NCBI GenBank assembly: GCA_017517305.1
Contig: JAFWZV010000015.1
Span: 1 to 64,000 of the forward strand
Direction: 5' to 3'
DNA: 64,000 bases
Source of the DNA: Lachnospiraceae bacterium
GTDB lineage: Bacteria; Bacillota; Clostridia; Lachnospirales; Lachnospiraceae
Made by a program: the position numbers and the translations under genes. Below, one piece after another: positions 34,926 to 44,492 of the stretch. How positions within the stretch are numbered: position 1 is the stretch's first letter; every line of letters starts with the position of its first letter. Under the pieces are notes generated by a model. It had not been told where the DNA came from. It saw only the letters and a list, made by a program, of their open reading frames with translations, and did not search any database.

Positions 34926-35049
34926 ATGTGTCTGTGCATATCTACTCTTTTGCCGGCCTGTCTAGGGATTTTGCCTCGCTGACACTTAAAACGGTCAGCT
35001 CAGCAAAACCCTGCCGCGGCCGGAATATAAGTTATTGGCACAGACACAT
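34926..35049. repeat. 124-bp nested palindrome
   Basis: Perfect 12-bp outer arms ATGTGTCTGTGC (34926-34937) and GCACAGACACAT (35038-35049). Inside, CCGGCC pairs with GGCCGG, and AGGG-TTTTGC-GCTGAC pairs with GTCAGC-GCAAAA-CCCT around a short AT loop. It occupies the 338-bp gap between the divergent DUF4272 and Uma2-like genes, along with their leaders. The overall design resembles the element at 2517-2646. Confidence 0.8.
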
Positions 35050-35212
35050 TTGATATTCATATAACATTCCAGGTTGCCATAATCATAAAAAACTCACCTA
35101 TAAATATTATCATATTTACAGGCGAGTCGCAAATTATCTTTAAACTACCAGTTGATATATATAGTATATGTGGTGTGCTATATTATTTTTACTAATTAAT
35201 TTGGAGGTAAAT

Positions 35213-35749
35213 ATGAATAACAAATTCACAATAGAGCAAATTGAGCAGATGGATGGTCATGTGGAGCTAATCGGCGGTGAATTAGTTATACAACCATTCA
35301 CGTCTCCACTCCACAATTCGGTTGTTCTAGAAATTGCATGCACAGTATATAATTATATAATTTCCCATAAGGACAGCTGTCACGTATTTAGAGAAAATGT
35401 AGCTTTGTATGTAAACGAACTACTGGAGGAGGATAAAGAATTTTATCTACCAGATGTTATGATAATAAGCGATTCCCATGGAATAAGTGAAAATGGAGTC
35501 CATGTGGCTCCTATATTTGTAGCCGAGGTCACATCAGAAGAATCTAAAATATGGGAAAATAATATAAAACTTGAAACCTATAAAAAAATAGGAGTTGAAG
35601 AATATTGGATTATTGATTTGACAGAAAAAAAGGTATGCAAATATTTGGCTTCAAAGGATTATGTTCCTCAGTATTATGATAATCCAAGCTCAATGAATAT
35701 TTCTGTATATCATAATCTCTCTATAGATTTATCCGAGTTTATGCAGTAA
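35213..35749 (+). CDS. Uma2 family endonuclease-like protein
   Basis: A 178-residue Uma2 (DUF820) protein with a restriction-endonuclease-like fold. Catalytic-type residues are in FYLPDVMIISD, then FVAEVTSEES, with the lysine in KLETYKKIGVEEYWIID; all appear intact. Uma2 proteins are abundant in cyanobacteria and some Firmicutes but their biological role is unclear. The ATG at 35213 has GGAGG 7 nt upstream. It is one of the few plus-strand genes and has its own promoter region and terminator. Confidence 0.88.
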   Translation: MNNKFTIEQIEQMDGHVELIGGELVIQPFTSPLHNSVVLEIACTVYNYIISHKDSCHVFRENVALYVNELLEEDKEFYLPDVMIISDSHGISENGVHVAPIFVAEVTSEESKIWENNIKLETYKKIGVEEYWIIDLTEKKVCKYLASKDYVPQYYDNPSSMNISVYHNLSIDLSEFMQ

Positions 35750-35798
35750 ACACAAAAGCTCACCTATACGCGTACAGTATAGGTGAGCTTTTGTGTTT
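35748..35798. terminator. Bidirectional terminator, 21-bp stem
   Basis: Perfect 21-bp arms (35748-35768 and 35778-35798) with a 9-nt loop and T- or A-tracts in the arm ends. It separates the convergent Uma2-like and NSS transporter genes. Confidence 0.92.
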
Positions 35799-35808
35799 TA
35801 TCTAAGTA

Positions 35809-37158
35809 TCAAATCAGTCCCATAATAAATATTACAAGAACTATAATCGGAAGCACATATGTCATATATGGTTTCATCCACTTCTTTACCTTCAGTCCCT
35901 TACCTGTGTTGGCTTCTTCCATAAACTTATCAAATCCAAATCCATATCTAAGTGTACAGAAAAGTACGAAGCACAGTGAGCCGAGAGGAAGAAGGATATT
36001 ACTTACTGCAAAGTCCTCCATATCCATAATGTTCTTGCCTGCTACAACCACGTCATCAAGTACATTGAAACCTAAAGCACATGGAAGGGACAAGATAATC
36101 ATCAAGAATGTGTTGATTAAGCAGGTCTTCTTTCTACTCCAGCCAAAAAGGTCCATGTTACAGGAAATAATATTCTCAAATACTCCAAGCACTGTTGAGA
36201 ATGCTGCAAATGTAAGGAATACGAAGAACAGCGTTCCCCAAACTCTTCCCATAGCCATATTATTAAATATGTTTGGAAGTGTGATAAATATAAGGTCTGG
36301 ACCTGCATTTACATCAACTCCATATGCAAAGCATGCTGGGAAGATAATAAGTCCGGAAGTAAATGCCACAAATGTATCGAGGGAAGCAACACTTACTGCC
36401 TCGCCCATAAGGGCTCTGTCCCTATTTATATAGCTACCAAATATAGCCATGGAACCGATACCTAAGCTAAGGGTGAAGAATGCCTGATTCATGGCACCTA
36501 CTATAACCTCACCTATGCCGATATCTGCCATTCTCTGAAAATCTGGCACAAGGTAGAACTTAAGACCTTCAGCGCCACCATCCATAGTTGCACTATTAAT
36601 CGCAAGAACAACCATGATCACAAGAAGTGCAATCATCATAACCTTAGTAACTCGCTCAAGTCCCTTCTGAAGACCTATCGAGCAAACCAAAAATCCGAGG
36701 ATAATAACGATAGCTGTATATACAACCATACTTACAGGTTCTGCCTTCATACCAGCAAAAATTTCCTTAACCTTAGCAGCATCCGCCCCTTCAAAGTCAC
36801 CTTTTGCAATCCTTACAAAATACTGAACCATCCAACCTGATACGATGGTGTAAAACATCATAAGAAGGTAGTTACCAATCATAGCTGCGTAGCCGTGAAT
36901 GTGCCATTTCTGTCCTGGCTTTTCAAGCTGCTGATAAAGCTTTACAGGACTCTTCTGTGATGCACGTCCAAGGGCAAACTCCATAGTAAGTACAGGTACA
37001 CCCATAATAATTAAGAAGAACAGATAGACAAGTACAAATGCTCCACCACCGTACTGTCCTGCCATATAAGGGAACTTCCATACATTTCCGATTCCTATGG
37101 CACAGCCTGCGCTAAGAAGCAGGAAACCTAATCTACTGCCTAGTTTTTCTCTTTCCAT
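35809..37158 (-). CDS. Neurotransmitter:sodium symporter family transporter
   Basis: A 449-residue Na+-coupled amino acid transporter (NSS/SNF, LeuT fold), about 11-12 membrane helices. The first helix has the sodium and substrate site GFLLLSAGCAIGIGNVWKFPYMAGQYGGGAFVL (unwound SAGCAIGIGNVWKFP). Bacterial NSS proteins such as TnaT carry tryptophan, and here the gene lies 110 bp downstream of a Trp T-box-controlled trpB, so tryptophan or indole-related uptake is a reasonable inference. A weak hairpin lies between the two genes. Confidence 0.88.
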   Translation of the reverse strand: MEREKLGSRLGFLLLSAGCAIGIGNVWKFPYMAGQYGGGAFVLVYLFFLIIMGVPVLTMEFALGRASQKSPVKLYQQLEKPGQKWHIHGYAAMIGNYLLMMFYTIVSGWMVQYFVRIAKGDFEGADAAKVKEIFAGMKAEPVSMVVYTAIVIILGFLVCSIGLQKGLERVTKVMMIALLVIMVVLAINSATMDGGAEGLKFYLVPDFQRMADIGIGEVIVGAMNQAFFTLSLGIGSMAIFGSYINRDRALMGEAVSVASLDTFVAFTSGLIIFPACFAYGVDVNAGPDLIFITLPNIFNNMAMGRVWGTLFFVFLTFAAFSTVLGVFENIISCNMDLFGWSRKKTCLINTFLMIILSLPCALGFNVLDDVVVAGKNIMDMEDFAVSNILLPLGSLCFVLFCTLRYGFGFDKFMEEANTGKGLKVKKWMKPYMTYVLPIIVLVIFIMGLI

Positions 37159-37191
37159 AATATATCCTCCGAGGTGTGAATTTCTTAGAAT

Positions 37192-37217
37192 AAGGCCCGC
37201 AGGTTAATGCGAGCCTT
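37192..37217 (-). terminator. Weak or partial terminator between trpB2 and NSS gene
   Basis: Minus-strand AAGGCTCGCA/TGCGGGCCTT hairpin with a poor T-tract (ATTCT), so read-through into the transporter gene is plausible. Confidence 0.5.
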
Positions 37218-37268
37218 TTAGATTAAAACATTTATAATTATGATTGTCAAGGAAAGATGTGTTCCAGC

Positions 37269-38486
37269 TTACCTAATCCCATACTTCTCTATAATATAAT
37301 CCATATCCTTATCTCCTCTACCTGACAGATTTATAAGAATTGAACCCTTACCCATCTCCTTGGCAAGCTTCATACCGTATGCCACCGCATGTGAGCTTTC
37401 TATGGCTGGGATGATTCCCTCAAGTCTTGAAAGCTTGAAGAAGGCGTCGATGGTTTCCTCATCATCTACCACATCATACTTTACTCTTCCAAGGTCATGA
37501 AGGAATGCGTGCTCCGGTCCACTTGATGGGTAGTCAAGTCCGCTTGCTACTGAGTAAACTGGGGCTGGCTCACCATTTTCATCCTTAAGCATAATACTGT
37601 TAAAGCCGTGCATAATTCCTTCGGTTCCGTACTTTAGGCTGGCTGCGTGGTCACCAAGAGCTGTACCACGTCCAAGTGGCTCTACACCGTAGATATCAAC
37701 TGGATCATTTAGGAAGCCTGAGAACATTCCCATGGCATTTGAACCTCCACCTACACAGGCTACTACTGCGTCAGGAAGCTCTCCTGTCATCTCCAAGAAC
37801 TGTGAACGCGCCTCGATACCCACTACACTCTGGAAGTCTCTAACCATCATAGGGAATGGATGTGGTCCTACCACTGAACCAATGCAATATATTGCATCCT
37901 TGTACTCCTTGCAATATGCCTCAAATGCTGCGTCTACAGCTTCTTTCAAAGTTGCAAGACCATGAGTTACCTCCACTACATTTGCGCCAAGAATCTTCAT
38001 ACGAGCAACATTTGGAGCCTGCTTCTTGATATCTACAGCACCCATATAGATGTCACATTCAAGTCCAAAGTATGCTGCTGCCGTAGCCAAAGCCACACCA
38101 TGCTGACCTGCTCCTGTCTCTGCGATTACCTTCTTCTTGCCCATGTATTTTGCAAGAAGTGCTTCGCCCATACAGTGATTAAGCTTGTGGGCTCCTGTAT
38201 GATTTAAGTCCTCTCTTTTTACATAAAGCTGAACATTTCCCAGAGAACCTGAAAGTCTCTCAAGATATGATATAGGGGTTGGTCTTCCCTGAAACTCCTT
38301 ACGGATTCTTCTTAGCTCACTGATGAATTTGCTGGACTTACAGATGGTGAAGTAAGCCTCGTTAATTTCCTCCATAGCCTTCTTAAGCTCAGGCGCGATG
38401 TATGCTCCGCCGTACTTTCCATAGTAGCCGTTAGCGTCTGGGTAGTTCTTAAAATATGTGTTGAAATCGATATTGTTAAATGTCAT
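37269..38486 (-). CDS. trpB: Second tryptophan synthase beta chain
   Basis: A complete second TrpB (405 aa): PLP lysine in [10 protein letters not shown], catalytic glutamate in [19 protein letters not shown] and LSGRGDKD are all present. It differs from the copy at 4.8-6.0 kb in an N-terminal extension and in several active-site neighbours (HKLNH instead of HKINN). No trpA partner lies beside it, so it may use free indole. The ATG at 38486 has GGAGG 8 nt upstream. Tandem T-box control upstream ties it to tryptophan starvation. Confidence 0.93.
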   Translation of the reverse strand: MTFNNIDFNTYFKNYPDANGYYGKYGGAYIAPELKKAMEEINEAYFTICKSSKFISELRRIRKEFQGRPTPISYLERLSGSLGNVQLYVKREDLNHTGAHKLNHCMGEALLAKYMGKKKVIAETGAGQHGVALATAAAYFGLECDIYMGAVDIKKQAPNVARMKILGANVVEVTHGLATLKEAVDAAFEAYCKEYKDAIYCIGSVVGPHPFPMMVRDFQSVVGIEARSQFLEMTGELPDAVVACVGGGSNAMGMFSGFLNDPVDIYGVEPLGRGTALGDHAASLKYGTEGIMHGFNSIMLKDENGEPAPVYSVASGLDYPSSGPEHAFLHDLGRVKYDVVDDEETIDAFFKLSRLEGIIPAIESSHAVAYGMKLAKEMGKGSILINLSGRGDKDMDYIIEKYGIR

Positions 38487-38537
38487 AGTGTTGTCCTCCA
38501 TAATCTATATTTTTGAATTCTTAATTAAAGTTTTGTT

Positions 38538-38609
38538 TTAAATCTTATTAGTCTGAGTGCTACGCCATCGTCTGACCACACTCTGATATATTATTTTAGA
38601 TAATTGCAT
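38538..38609 (-). CDS. 23-codon ORF between T-box and trpB
   Basis: ATG preceded by an ideal AGGAGGTGAGTGTT site placed right after the T-box terminator. The product starts MQLSKIIYQS and contains RRWR, with a single Trp codon, and ends about 50 bp before the trpB start. It may be a leader peptide, a coupled small protein, or chance; the strong initiation region is the main support. Confidence 0.45.
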   Translation of the reverse strand: MQLSKIIYQSVVRRWRSTQTNKI

Positions 38610-38631
38610 AACACTCACCTCCTAAAAAACA

Positions 38632-38942
38632 AAAATCCTTGACAGACTTATAACATCTGTCAAGGACGAATAAATTCTAATCTATCCGCGGTGCCACCTT
38701 GATTCGTGTACTCACGCTCTTAGCAAGATACTATCATATCTCTGGCAACTGACGTATGCCCTCACGTCGCAGAATACTCTGTGCCAGCCATCTAATTATG
38801 ACTATATAACACATTTGACTGCGCCCTCAGCGGTCCATTTGCTAACCTGTTTTTCACCCGGCTCTCAGCTACCCAGGCTCTCTGTAGAAGCATAATTAAC
38901 TTTATCTCCGCGTCAACGGTTTAGATATATTTAATTATATGC
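38632..38942 (-). promoter_or_regulatory. Tryptophan T-box leader
   Basis: The conserved T-box AAGGTGGCACCGCG is at 38687-38700 (minus strand). The terminator TCCTTGACAGA/TCTGTCAAGGA followed by TTTTTGTTTTTT is at 38626-38666. Upstream stem I carries CAGAGAGCC, GCTGAGAGCCGGGTG and, in the specifier position, TGG (38835-38837) inside GCAAATGGACCGCTGAGG. Uncharged tRNA-Trp would stabilise the antiterminator and allow trpB expression. Confidence 0.92.
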
Positions 38943-38946
38943 ACTT

Positions 38947-38975
38947 GTTATACCACTATGACACTTTTGTGTCAA
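38947..38975 (-). promoter_or_regulatory. Promoter of the T-box/trpB2 transcript
   Basis: Minus-strand -35 TTGACA (38970-38975), 17-bp spacer, -10 TATAAC (38947-38952). It is directly upstream of the T-box stem I and just downstream of the telA-like stop at 38999. Confidence 0.8.
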
Positions 38976-38998
38976 GAAAAAAGATTGTCGATAAAAAA

Positions 38999-40051
38999 CT
39001 ACATCAACCTATTCTTCATCTCCTCATCTATCCTTACAAGTTCAAGCTCTGCTGCGCTTCTGCTGTCACGACCTTCTGCCTGAATTCTTGCAACCTCATC
39101 TAAGCTTTCGATAAGAAGCTTGTTAGTTGCATCAAGAGTTGCCACATCTACGAAACCACGATTTGCAGCCTGCATAGTTTCAACAGAGGCAAGCTTAAGG
39201 GTTTCTGCATTCTTAAGGAGAAGCTTGTTAGTCATGTCATTGATTTCCTTCTCAGCCTTAACTGCCTGTCTAGTGTGCTCCATACCAAGGGCAAGAACCA
39301 CCTGATTCTTCCAAAGCGGAATAGTGTTAAGTAATGTAGACTGAATCTTCTCAGCCATAGTTGCCTGATTAGACTGAATAAGTCTTATCTGTGGTGCTGA
39401 CTGAAGTGATATAGTTCTTGTAAGCTCAAGCTCATATATCTTCTTCTCTAATCTATCCATCTGATTCTTCATATCTGTAACTGCCTGAGCGTCCTGAGCA
39501 AGACCTGTCTCTATAGCCTTTTTCTCCAATGCAGGAAGCTCAATATGCTTGCAGTCATCAAGCTTTCTCTTACCAGCTGCTATCTTAACATTTAAGTCTC
39601 TAAAATATACTGTGTTCATATGGTACATCTGATCAAGCATAGCACAGTCCTTCATAAGCTGAATCTGATGCTGCTGAAGAGTACCTGTAACCTTGTCGAT
39701 ATTCTTCTCGGCTTCTCTGTATTTTTCTCTAACAGACATCTCCTTTGCCTTCTTGAAAAGTGAGAATTTTCCCTTCTCCTCCTCAATATCTCTAAGGTAG
39801 CCAACTGTGGTATCAAGCACCTCACCGATATCATCTATATCCTGTGAATTAAGGTTAGTAAGCATAGTTCCTGAAAGCTCTGAAAGCTTCTTCTGAACAT
39901 CTGAACCATACTCAATTATAGCTGAAGAGTTGGCCAAATCGATTGATTTAACACACTCATCAACTTCCTTAAGTTCCTCCTCTGTAAGATTAATCTCAGG
40001 ATTATTTGCAATTGTTTGGAGCATATCATAGCTCATCAATGTATCACTCAT
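38999..40051 (-). CDS. telA: TelA family protein
   Basis: A 350-residue TelA (toxic anion resistance) protein, mainly helical, with family segments such as LTNLNSQDIDDIGEVLDTTV, the PEINLTEEELKEVDE N-terminus and LLNTIPLWKNQVVLALGMEHTRQAV. TelA is linked in the literature to tellurite and other stress (Ter) systems, often beside AAA+ and VWA proteins. Here it is the last gene of the second block of the 39-55.7 kb cluster. Its start overlaps the previous stop by 1 nt (TAATG). Confidence 0.9.
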   Translation of the reverse strand: MSDTLMSYDMLQTIANNPEINLTEEELKEVDECVKSIDLANSSAIIEYGSDVQKKLSELSGTMLTNLNSQDIDDIGEVLDTTVGYLRDIEEEKGKFSLFKKAKEMSVREKYREAEKNIDKVTGTLQQHQIQLMKDCAMLDQMYHMNTVYFRDLNVKIAAGKRKLDDCKHIELPALEKKAIETGLAQDAQAVTDMKNQMDRLEKKIYELELTRTISLQSAPQIRLIQSNQATMAEKIQSTLLNTIPLWKNQVVLALGMEHTRQAVKAEKEINDMTNKLLLKNAETLKLASVETMQAANRGFVDVATLDATNKLLIESLDEVARIQAEGRDSRSAAELELVRIDEEMKNRLM

Positions 40052-40980
40052 TATCTAACCTCTTCCTCCTTAGATTCCTTCACATAATTTGGCACAACAA
40101 TCTCCTTGTTAAGATTTAGCTTTGCCAAAAATCTATCTGCATCCTCATAAACATTCTCACCCATAATTCCCATCTCCGCAGGGGAATTAATTACAATGGC
40201 ATTCTCTGGAATATCCATAATAATTCTAGACTGTTTGTCACTTAACAGCTGCCCATAGCTCATATGCCAGTTTTCCTTAAATGGCATAGACTCCTTAATT
40301 CTACACATAACACGCCTTAAGAATTCCTTACCACATAGAGGATAATAACATTTCTTAACATTAAGCAGTTCGCCAGGTTTATTAATACCTATACTTGCAG
40401 CAAACACTTCATTACCCACCATACAGGTTTCAAACACCTTAAGATTAACTCCATAATCGTTATTCTCCAGAATTTTAATTAGATTAAGGGTAAGTATACC
40501 TCTGTTTCTAATCTGAGCCTCTGTGGTGTCATTGGCATATGCCAGGTTTATGTAAATGGTTATGAATTTTTTCTCCTTAACTCTGTCCATACGGTACATA
40601 GACTTTGGAGCACCTGCCACGTAAGCCGGTACATTGGGCCTTGAGCCCACTACTGATGGGCGAACCTTTCTCGTCTGAACATGACGGATATTTACCCTGT
40701 CTATGTCCTTCTTAAGCTTTACAAACATAGAGAAATCCTTCTCATATCCACCTACACAGTATCCGATAGCAACATCCAACGGTTCCCCTGCAAACTTGCT
40801 GGAGGAATTAATACTTTTCTGAGTATAGAAAATGTTAGTATTTACCGTAGGATTATCAATTAGAAACAAATGCAACTGGCTTAAGGACTTGAAGCTTGCT
40901 CGAAATATATTTATATTTCCTCTGTTTTCAACCTTAAGATTTGGACATTCCTCTGGCTTTAATCCATAGCTTATATCCAT
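40051..40980 (-). CDS. Uncharacterised cluster protein (309 aa)
   Basis: A soluble protein of 309 residues that I do not recognise. It has a phage-like flavour in the segment PSVVGSRPNVPAYVAGAPKSM followed by alternating strands and helices (FITIYINLAYANDTTEAQIRNRGILTLNLIKILE). No catalytic motif is evident. It sits 1 bp after the coiled-coil AAA+ gene and overlaps telA, so it is certainly part of this operon; it may be a structural or adaptor component. Confidence 0.6.
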   Translation of the reverse strand: MDISYGLKPEECPNLKVENRGNINIFRASFKSLSQLHLFLIDNPTVNTNIFYTQKSINSSSKFAGEPLDVAIGYCVGGYEKDFSMFVKLKKDIDRVNIRHVQTRKVRPSVVGSRPNVPAYVAGAPKSMYRMDRVKEKKFITIYINLAYANDTTEAQIRNRGILTLNLIKILENNDYGVNLKVFETCMVGNEVFAASIGINKPGELLNVKKCYYPLCGKEFLRRVMCRIKESMPFKENWHMSYGQLLSDKQSRIIMDIPENAIVINSPAEMGIMGENVYEDADRFLAKLNLNKEIVVPNYVKESKEEEVR

Positions 40981-40981
40981 A

Positions 40982-43273
40982 CTATCTTACTCCGCCTTTC
41001 TGTCTAAGGTCGTTAACCTTTGCAGCAAACATCTTGTAAATCTCACCTGCTCCAGGATAAGAAGCAACACTACCTCCCATATGCTGTACAAGGAATGCAA
41101 GGTACTCCATATCCTTAGTCTGAATAAATTCGTAATCCAAAATCTTACCCATATCCAAACTCTTATTATCAAGGTATCTTCTAATTCTGGCAGTATCTCT
41201 AGTTGTAAGAATACCAGGTGCTGCGCAGTCATTCTGATTACTCCATGCATCTGTAGCAAGTCTAAATATAACACAGAACTGATACCAATCCTTGTACTCT
41301 CCAAGAATCTTCTCCTCCACGTAGTTATCATAGCCTACGTACACAGGAGTAAATCTCTGCTGTACTGACTCCTCGATTTTCTCTCTGGTGTTGTAGTTTG
41401 CATCAGCTCCATTTCCCGCTGTGTTACCTGCAGCTATAATACGGAAGTTCTGATGTCTCTTAACATTTTCACCATGAGGGAAGCTGTAGCTTGCGTCCTT
41501 ACCATTAGACAGGAAGGAATTAAGCTTAACTGTAGCTCTTGAGTTACCGTTATCAAGCTCATCACAGAATGCAATCTTACCGTACTTGTAGCAACGGTAA
41601 AAGTTAGGTGTACTATATGCACCTGTTGCTGTCTGGAAGCCTAAGATATCGTACTCCTCGTTGATATATCCTATATCTATGAAATCAAGGTTAAGAATAG
41701 AAGCTATCTGCTTAACCATAAATGTCTTACCACAGCCTGAAGGTCCAATCATATACGGATTTGCATCCTCCATAAGCACTGTAACAACATCATCAAACAT
41801 CTTGTGGAAATGCTCTCCCTTAGCAATTCTTCTCTGCTTCTCCTCCATAACCATCTTGTATCTTGTCTCAAATGGAATGCTAGTATCAAGAAGTGGATTA
41901 ACCTCTGGTATAGCCTGTGGGTCTACCTCCATCGGTGGAAGTCCAGCTGACGAAAACTGTGGAGTGCCCATCATCTGCACTGTCTGCATAGGATCTGCAA
42001 CTACTGTAGCACCCTTATTAGGAGTAGTTGCTGCCTGAGCCTCACCATTTGCACCATCTAAATTCATAGCTGCCGCCTGGGCTTCGATACCCTTAGTTAT
42101 AGCATCGATGTTCTGATTATTAAGAAGCTCTAGCTTTGCAAGTCTATCATAAAGCTCCTTATTCTCATCTGCCTTAGAAAGAATCTTCTCGATATCCTTA
42201 TCATTTGCCACCATATTGTTAATCTTATCCATGGCACTTGAGGCCTCAGTGTTAATACGAAGAAGCTCTGAATTAGCAGCAGTTGTAATAGCTCTAGCCA
42301 TAGTTCTAAGCTCATTAAGCTTACTTTCTGCCTCACTAAATATCTGTCCAAGAAGTACATCCTTCTGGATAATAACCTCCTGCTTTTGCTCCTCTAAGAA
42401 GCTATTATACGCAGCATTCATATCCTCTTTAGCAGTAGCTGCCTTCATAGATATAAGATTTGTTTCTCTCTTACTAATCTCAGTTATTGCATCTGTAGTA
42501 TCCTTCATAACTCGGCTAAGCTGCATAGTCTTAGCATCAGCCTGCTCTAGGATTCCAACAGTCTCGGAAAGCATAGCATTGGCCTTTGCAAGCTGCTGCT
42601 CAGTCTTAGCCACATCAGCCTCATCTATATCATAGATACCTGCCATGTGCTCTACACGCTTTGTCTCGCTAGCTATAACTGCCTTTACATCACCTGAACG
42701 AAGAATCTTCTGTGCCACATCCTTCATATTTGCAGTATAGGTCTCATCATCAATGAAGAATGCTCTAACAGACAAGCCGTACTGAATTATGTCATGGAGA
42801 CACTCGTTACACTTTGCATCTCTCTTAATGCTATCCATAAACTCAATATAGTTGTCCTTATCCTTAAATGTAGCGTAAAGAGTAACATTGAATAATCCCT
42901 TACCTATAAGTCCATCCTGCTTAAATAAGCTTACAAACACCATGGCGTTTAGCTCAAAATTAGGTGTGTTCTCACCATAAGGAAATATTCTAGCATAGAT
43001 TTCTTCTGCTCTTCTCAAAACTGCAAGATATGAAGTTGCAGCAATATCCGCCTTATTGGCCACGATAGTTTCAATAAGCTCTGCGCAAAGCTCTATAGGC
43101 TGAATCTTGGTAGATACAGGATCCTTACAAATCTCCTTACAATATGTAACAAATGCTCTGTCTATAGACTGAGTCAAATTATAGGTATAGTCATCATTAA
43201 TGCTATTTATAACCTTTTCTATACGCTTAATATGTAACTTATCATCATTTTCCTTCTTATCAAAAAGCCCCAT
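40982..43273 (-). CDS. Coiled-coil AAA+ ATPase (CobS/MoxR-like)
   Basis: A 763-residue protein. Residues 1-200 form a helical domain, about 215-400 a long coiled coil, and 490-750 an AAA+ module: Walker A GPSGCGKT (510-517), Walker B KIAFCDELDN (566-575), sensor 1 IIAAGNTAG and arginine-containing REKIEESVQQRFTPVYV. The ATPase type is AAA_5/CobS-MoxR, which usually works with a VWA partner. The coiled coil could contact the TelA protein. Its start overlaps the previous stop by 1 nt. This is the second AAA+ of the cluster, distinct from the one at 54.5-55.7 kb. Confidence 0.85.
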   Translation of the reverse strand: MGLFDKKENDDKLHIKRIEKVINSINDDYTYNLTQSIDRAFVTYCKEICKDPVSTKIQPIELCAELIETIVANKADIAATSYLAVLRRAEEIYARIFPYGENTPNFELNAMVFVSLFKQDGLIGKGLFNVTLYATFKDKDNYIEFMDSIKRDAKCNECLHDIIQYGLSVRAFFIDDETYTANMKDVAQKILRSGDVKAVIASETKRVEHMAGIYDIDEADVAKTEQQLAKANAMLSETVGILEQADAKTMQLSRVMKDTTDAITEISKRETNLISMKAATAKEDMNAAYNSFLEEQKQEVIIQKDVLLGQIFSEAESKLNELRTMARAITTAANSELLRINTEASSAMDKINNMVANDKDIEKILSKADENKELYDRLAKLELLNNQNIDAITKGIEAQAAAMNLDGANGEAQAATTPNKGATVVADPMQTVQMMGTPQFSSAGLPPMEVDPQAIPEVNPLLDTSIPFETRYKMVMEEKQRRIAKGEHFHKMFDDVVTVLMEDANPYMIGPSGCGKTFMVKQIASILNLDFIDIGYINEEYDILGFQTATGAYSTPNFYRCYKYGKIAFCDELDNGNSRATVKLNSFLSNGKDASYSFPHGENVKRHQNFRIIAAGNTAGNGADANYNTREKIEESVQQRFTPVYVGYDNYVEEKILGEYKDWYQFCVIFRLATDAWSNQNDCAAPGILTTRDTARIRRYLDNKSLDMGKILDYEFIQTKDMEYLAFLVQHMGGSVASYPGAGEIYKMFAAKVNDLRQKGGVR

Positions 43274-44430
43274 TACTTGCTAACCTCCATACTCTCATAA
43301 AAATATTTATTCTCTAAAAATTCCTTGTAATCCCAACCTGAGTAATATCCTACAGGAATAAATAATGTCTCTAATTCACCATGCTTATCACCGTAGTAAA
43401 GCTTACGCATATTAGCTCCGTCAGTTCTAAGCTTTAAGCCATCTGCAAGATTCTCCACCAATCCATAGGAGAAATGTCTCACCGAAACCTTAGTGTCATG
43501 TGATTCTATGAAAATGGTATCATAGTCAGTACGTTTTGTGGCTTCATCTGCCTCCTTAGTCACTCTGCAAACCACATATCCTCCCCAAGGAAGCTGATAT
43601 ACCTTACTATTTGCCACATCAATGTCTGCATACTTAGGAAGATTTTTAAATGTAGCTCCCTCAGCACCTATTTCCACCATAGGAACTGCATCATCCATAT
43701 AATATACAGTCTGACCATTGACACTGATTGTAGTTACTGACTTAAGACCATCACCACTAATATCAATTCTATTCTCTCCCACCAGTGCAAGCTCTGGGCA
43801 CTCAAATACTATAAGCTGTCTGTTGTCTGCATATGTAACGCTAAACTCTATGGTACTCATATCCTGTAGGAAGTTTCCAACCCTTGCGGTACAGGAATTA
43901 TTCTCCTGAAACTCCATCTTAACTGGAAGCATCAATGTATCTGTACCCTTCTTAAGCTTAAGCACACAATTTCTATGCCAACCTCTGGTGTTCTTATCAA
44001 ATTCCACATTAACATCCCAAAGATTATACAGCTCCTTAATGTAATACTGTAGCATAGGAATCATAGTCTCTCTCATGGCACCGTCCGCAGCAAATCTAGG
44101 TGCTTCAAGGCCTTCCAGCTCCTTATATTTTCTACCTACTCTGTTAAAGAAATTGGTATAGTTTTCTCCTCTGCGGTTAGCAGCTTCTAAAAGTTTCTTA
44201 GCAGCCTCATCTACAATTATTGAATTCTTATCTTCACACTGGGAATAAAGGGTGAGCACCCTTTCCATCAAAAGATCATAATGCTTATCCATGGCACACA
44301 TATTTATCTGCTGATTATCACCATAGTAAGCAGCTATGGCATCACTGCCACCAAGCTTATACAGATGAAGCATCTTAAGGCTATCCATCTGCCTGATTTC
44401 TATTTCCTCTTTATCCATAAATCTATACAT
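43273..44430 (-). CDS. Uncharacterised cluster protein (385 aa)
   Basis: First gene of the second block. A soluble protein: the N-terminal half is helical (EEIEIRQMDSLKMLHLYKL, then LLEAANRRGENYTNFFNRVGRKY), and the C-terminal half is beta-rich with many short strands (VTYADNRQLIVFECPELAL, VYQLPWGGYVVCRVTKEAD). I recognise no family. The ATG at 44430 has GGGGGAA 6 nt upstream. Its own promoter lies about 63 bp before the start, after the end of the DUF4132 gene. Confidence 0.6.
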   Translation of the reverse strand: MYRFMDKEEIEIRQMDSLKMLHLYKLGGSDAIAAYYGDNQQINMCAMDKHYDLLMERVLTLYSQCEDKNSIIVDEAAKKLLEAANRRGENYTNFFNRVGRKYKELEGLEAPRFAADGAMRETMIPMLQYYIKELYNLWDVNVEFDKNTRGWHRNCVLKLKKGTDTLMLPVKMEFQENNSCTARVGNFLQDMSTIEFSVTYADNRQLIVFECPELALVGENRIDISGDGLKSVTTISVNGQTVYYMDDAVPMVEIGAEGATFKNLPKYADIDVANSKVYQLPWGGYVVCRVTKEADEATKRTDYDTIFIESHDTKVSVRHFSYGLVENLADGLKLRTDGANMRKLYYGDKHGELETLFIPVGYYSGWDYKEFLENKYFYESMEVSK

Positions 44431-44492
44431 ATCTTTCCCCCGACACATATGTTGTAGCAGGCACTTGCAACACAAAGTAACCCACTATAATG

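Noticed and set aside
35783-36433. Plus-strand 216-codon frame opposite the NSS transporter
   Set aside because: It is antisense to a fully conserved transporter, has low-complexity composition and no ribosome site.
37269-38486. Second trpB as a pseudogene
   Set aside because: All PLP and catalytic residues are present, the frame is complete and it has intact T-box control.
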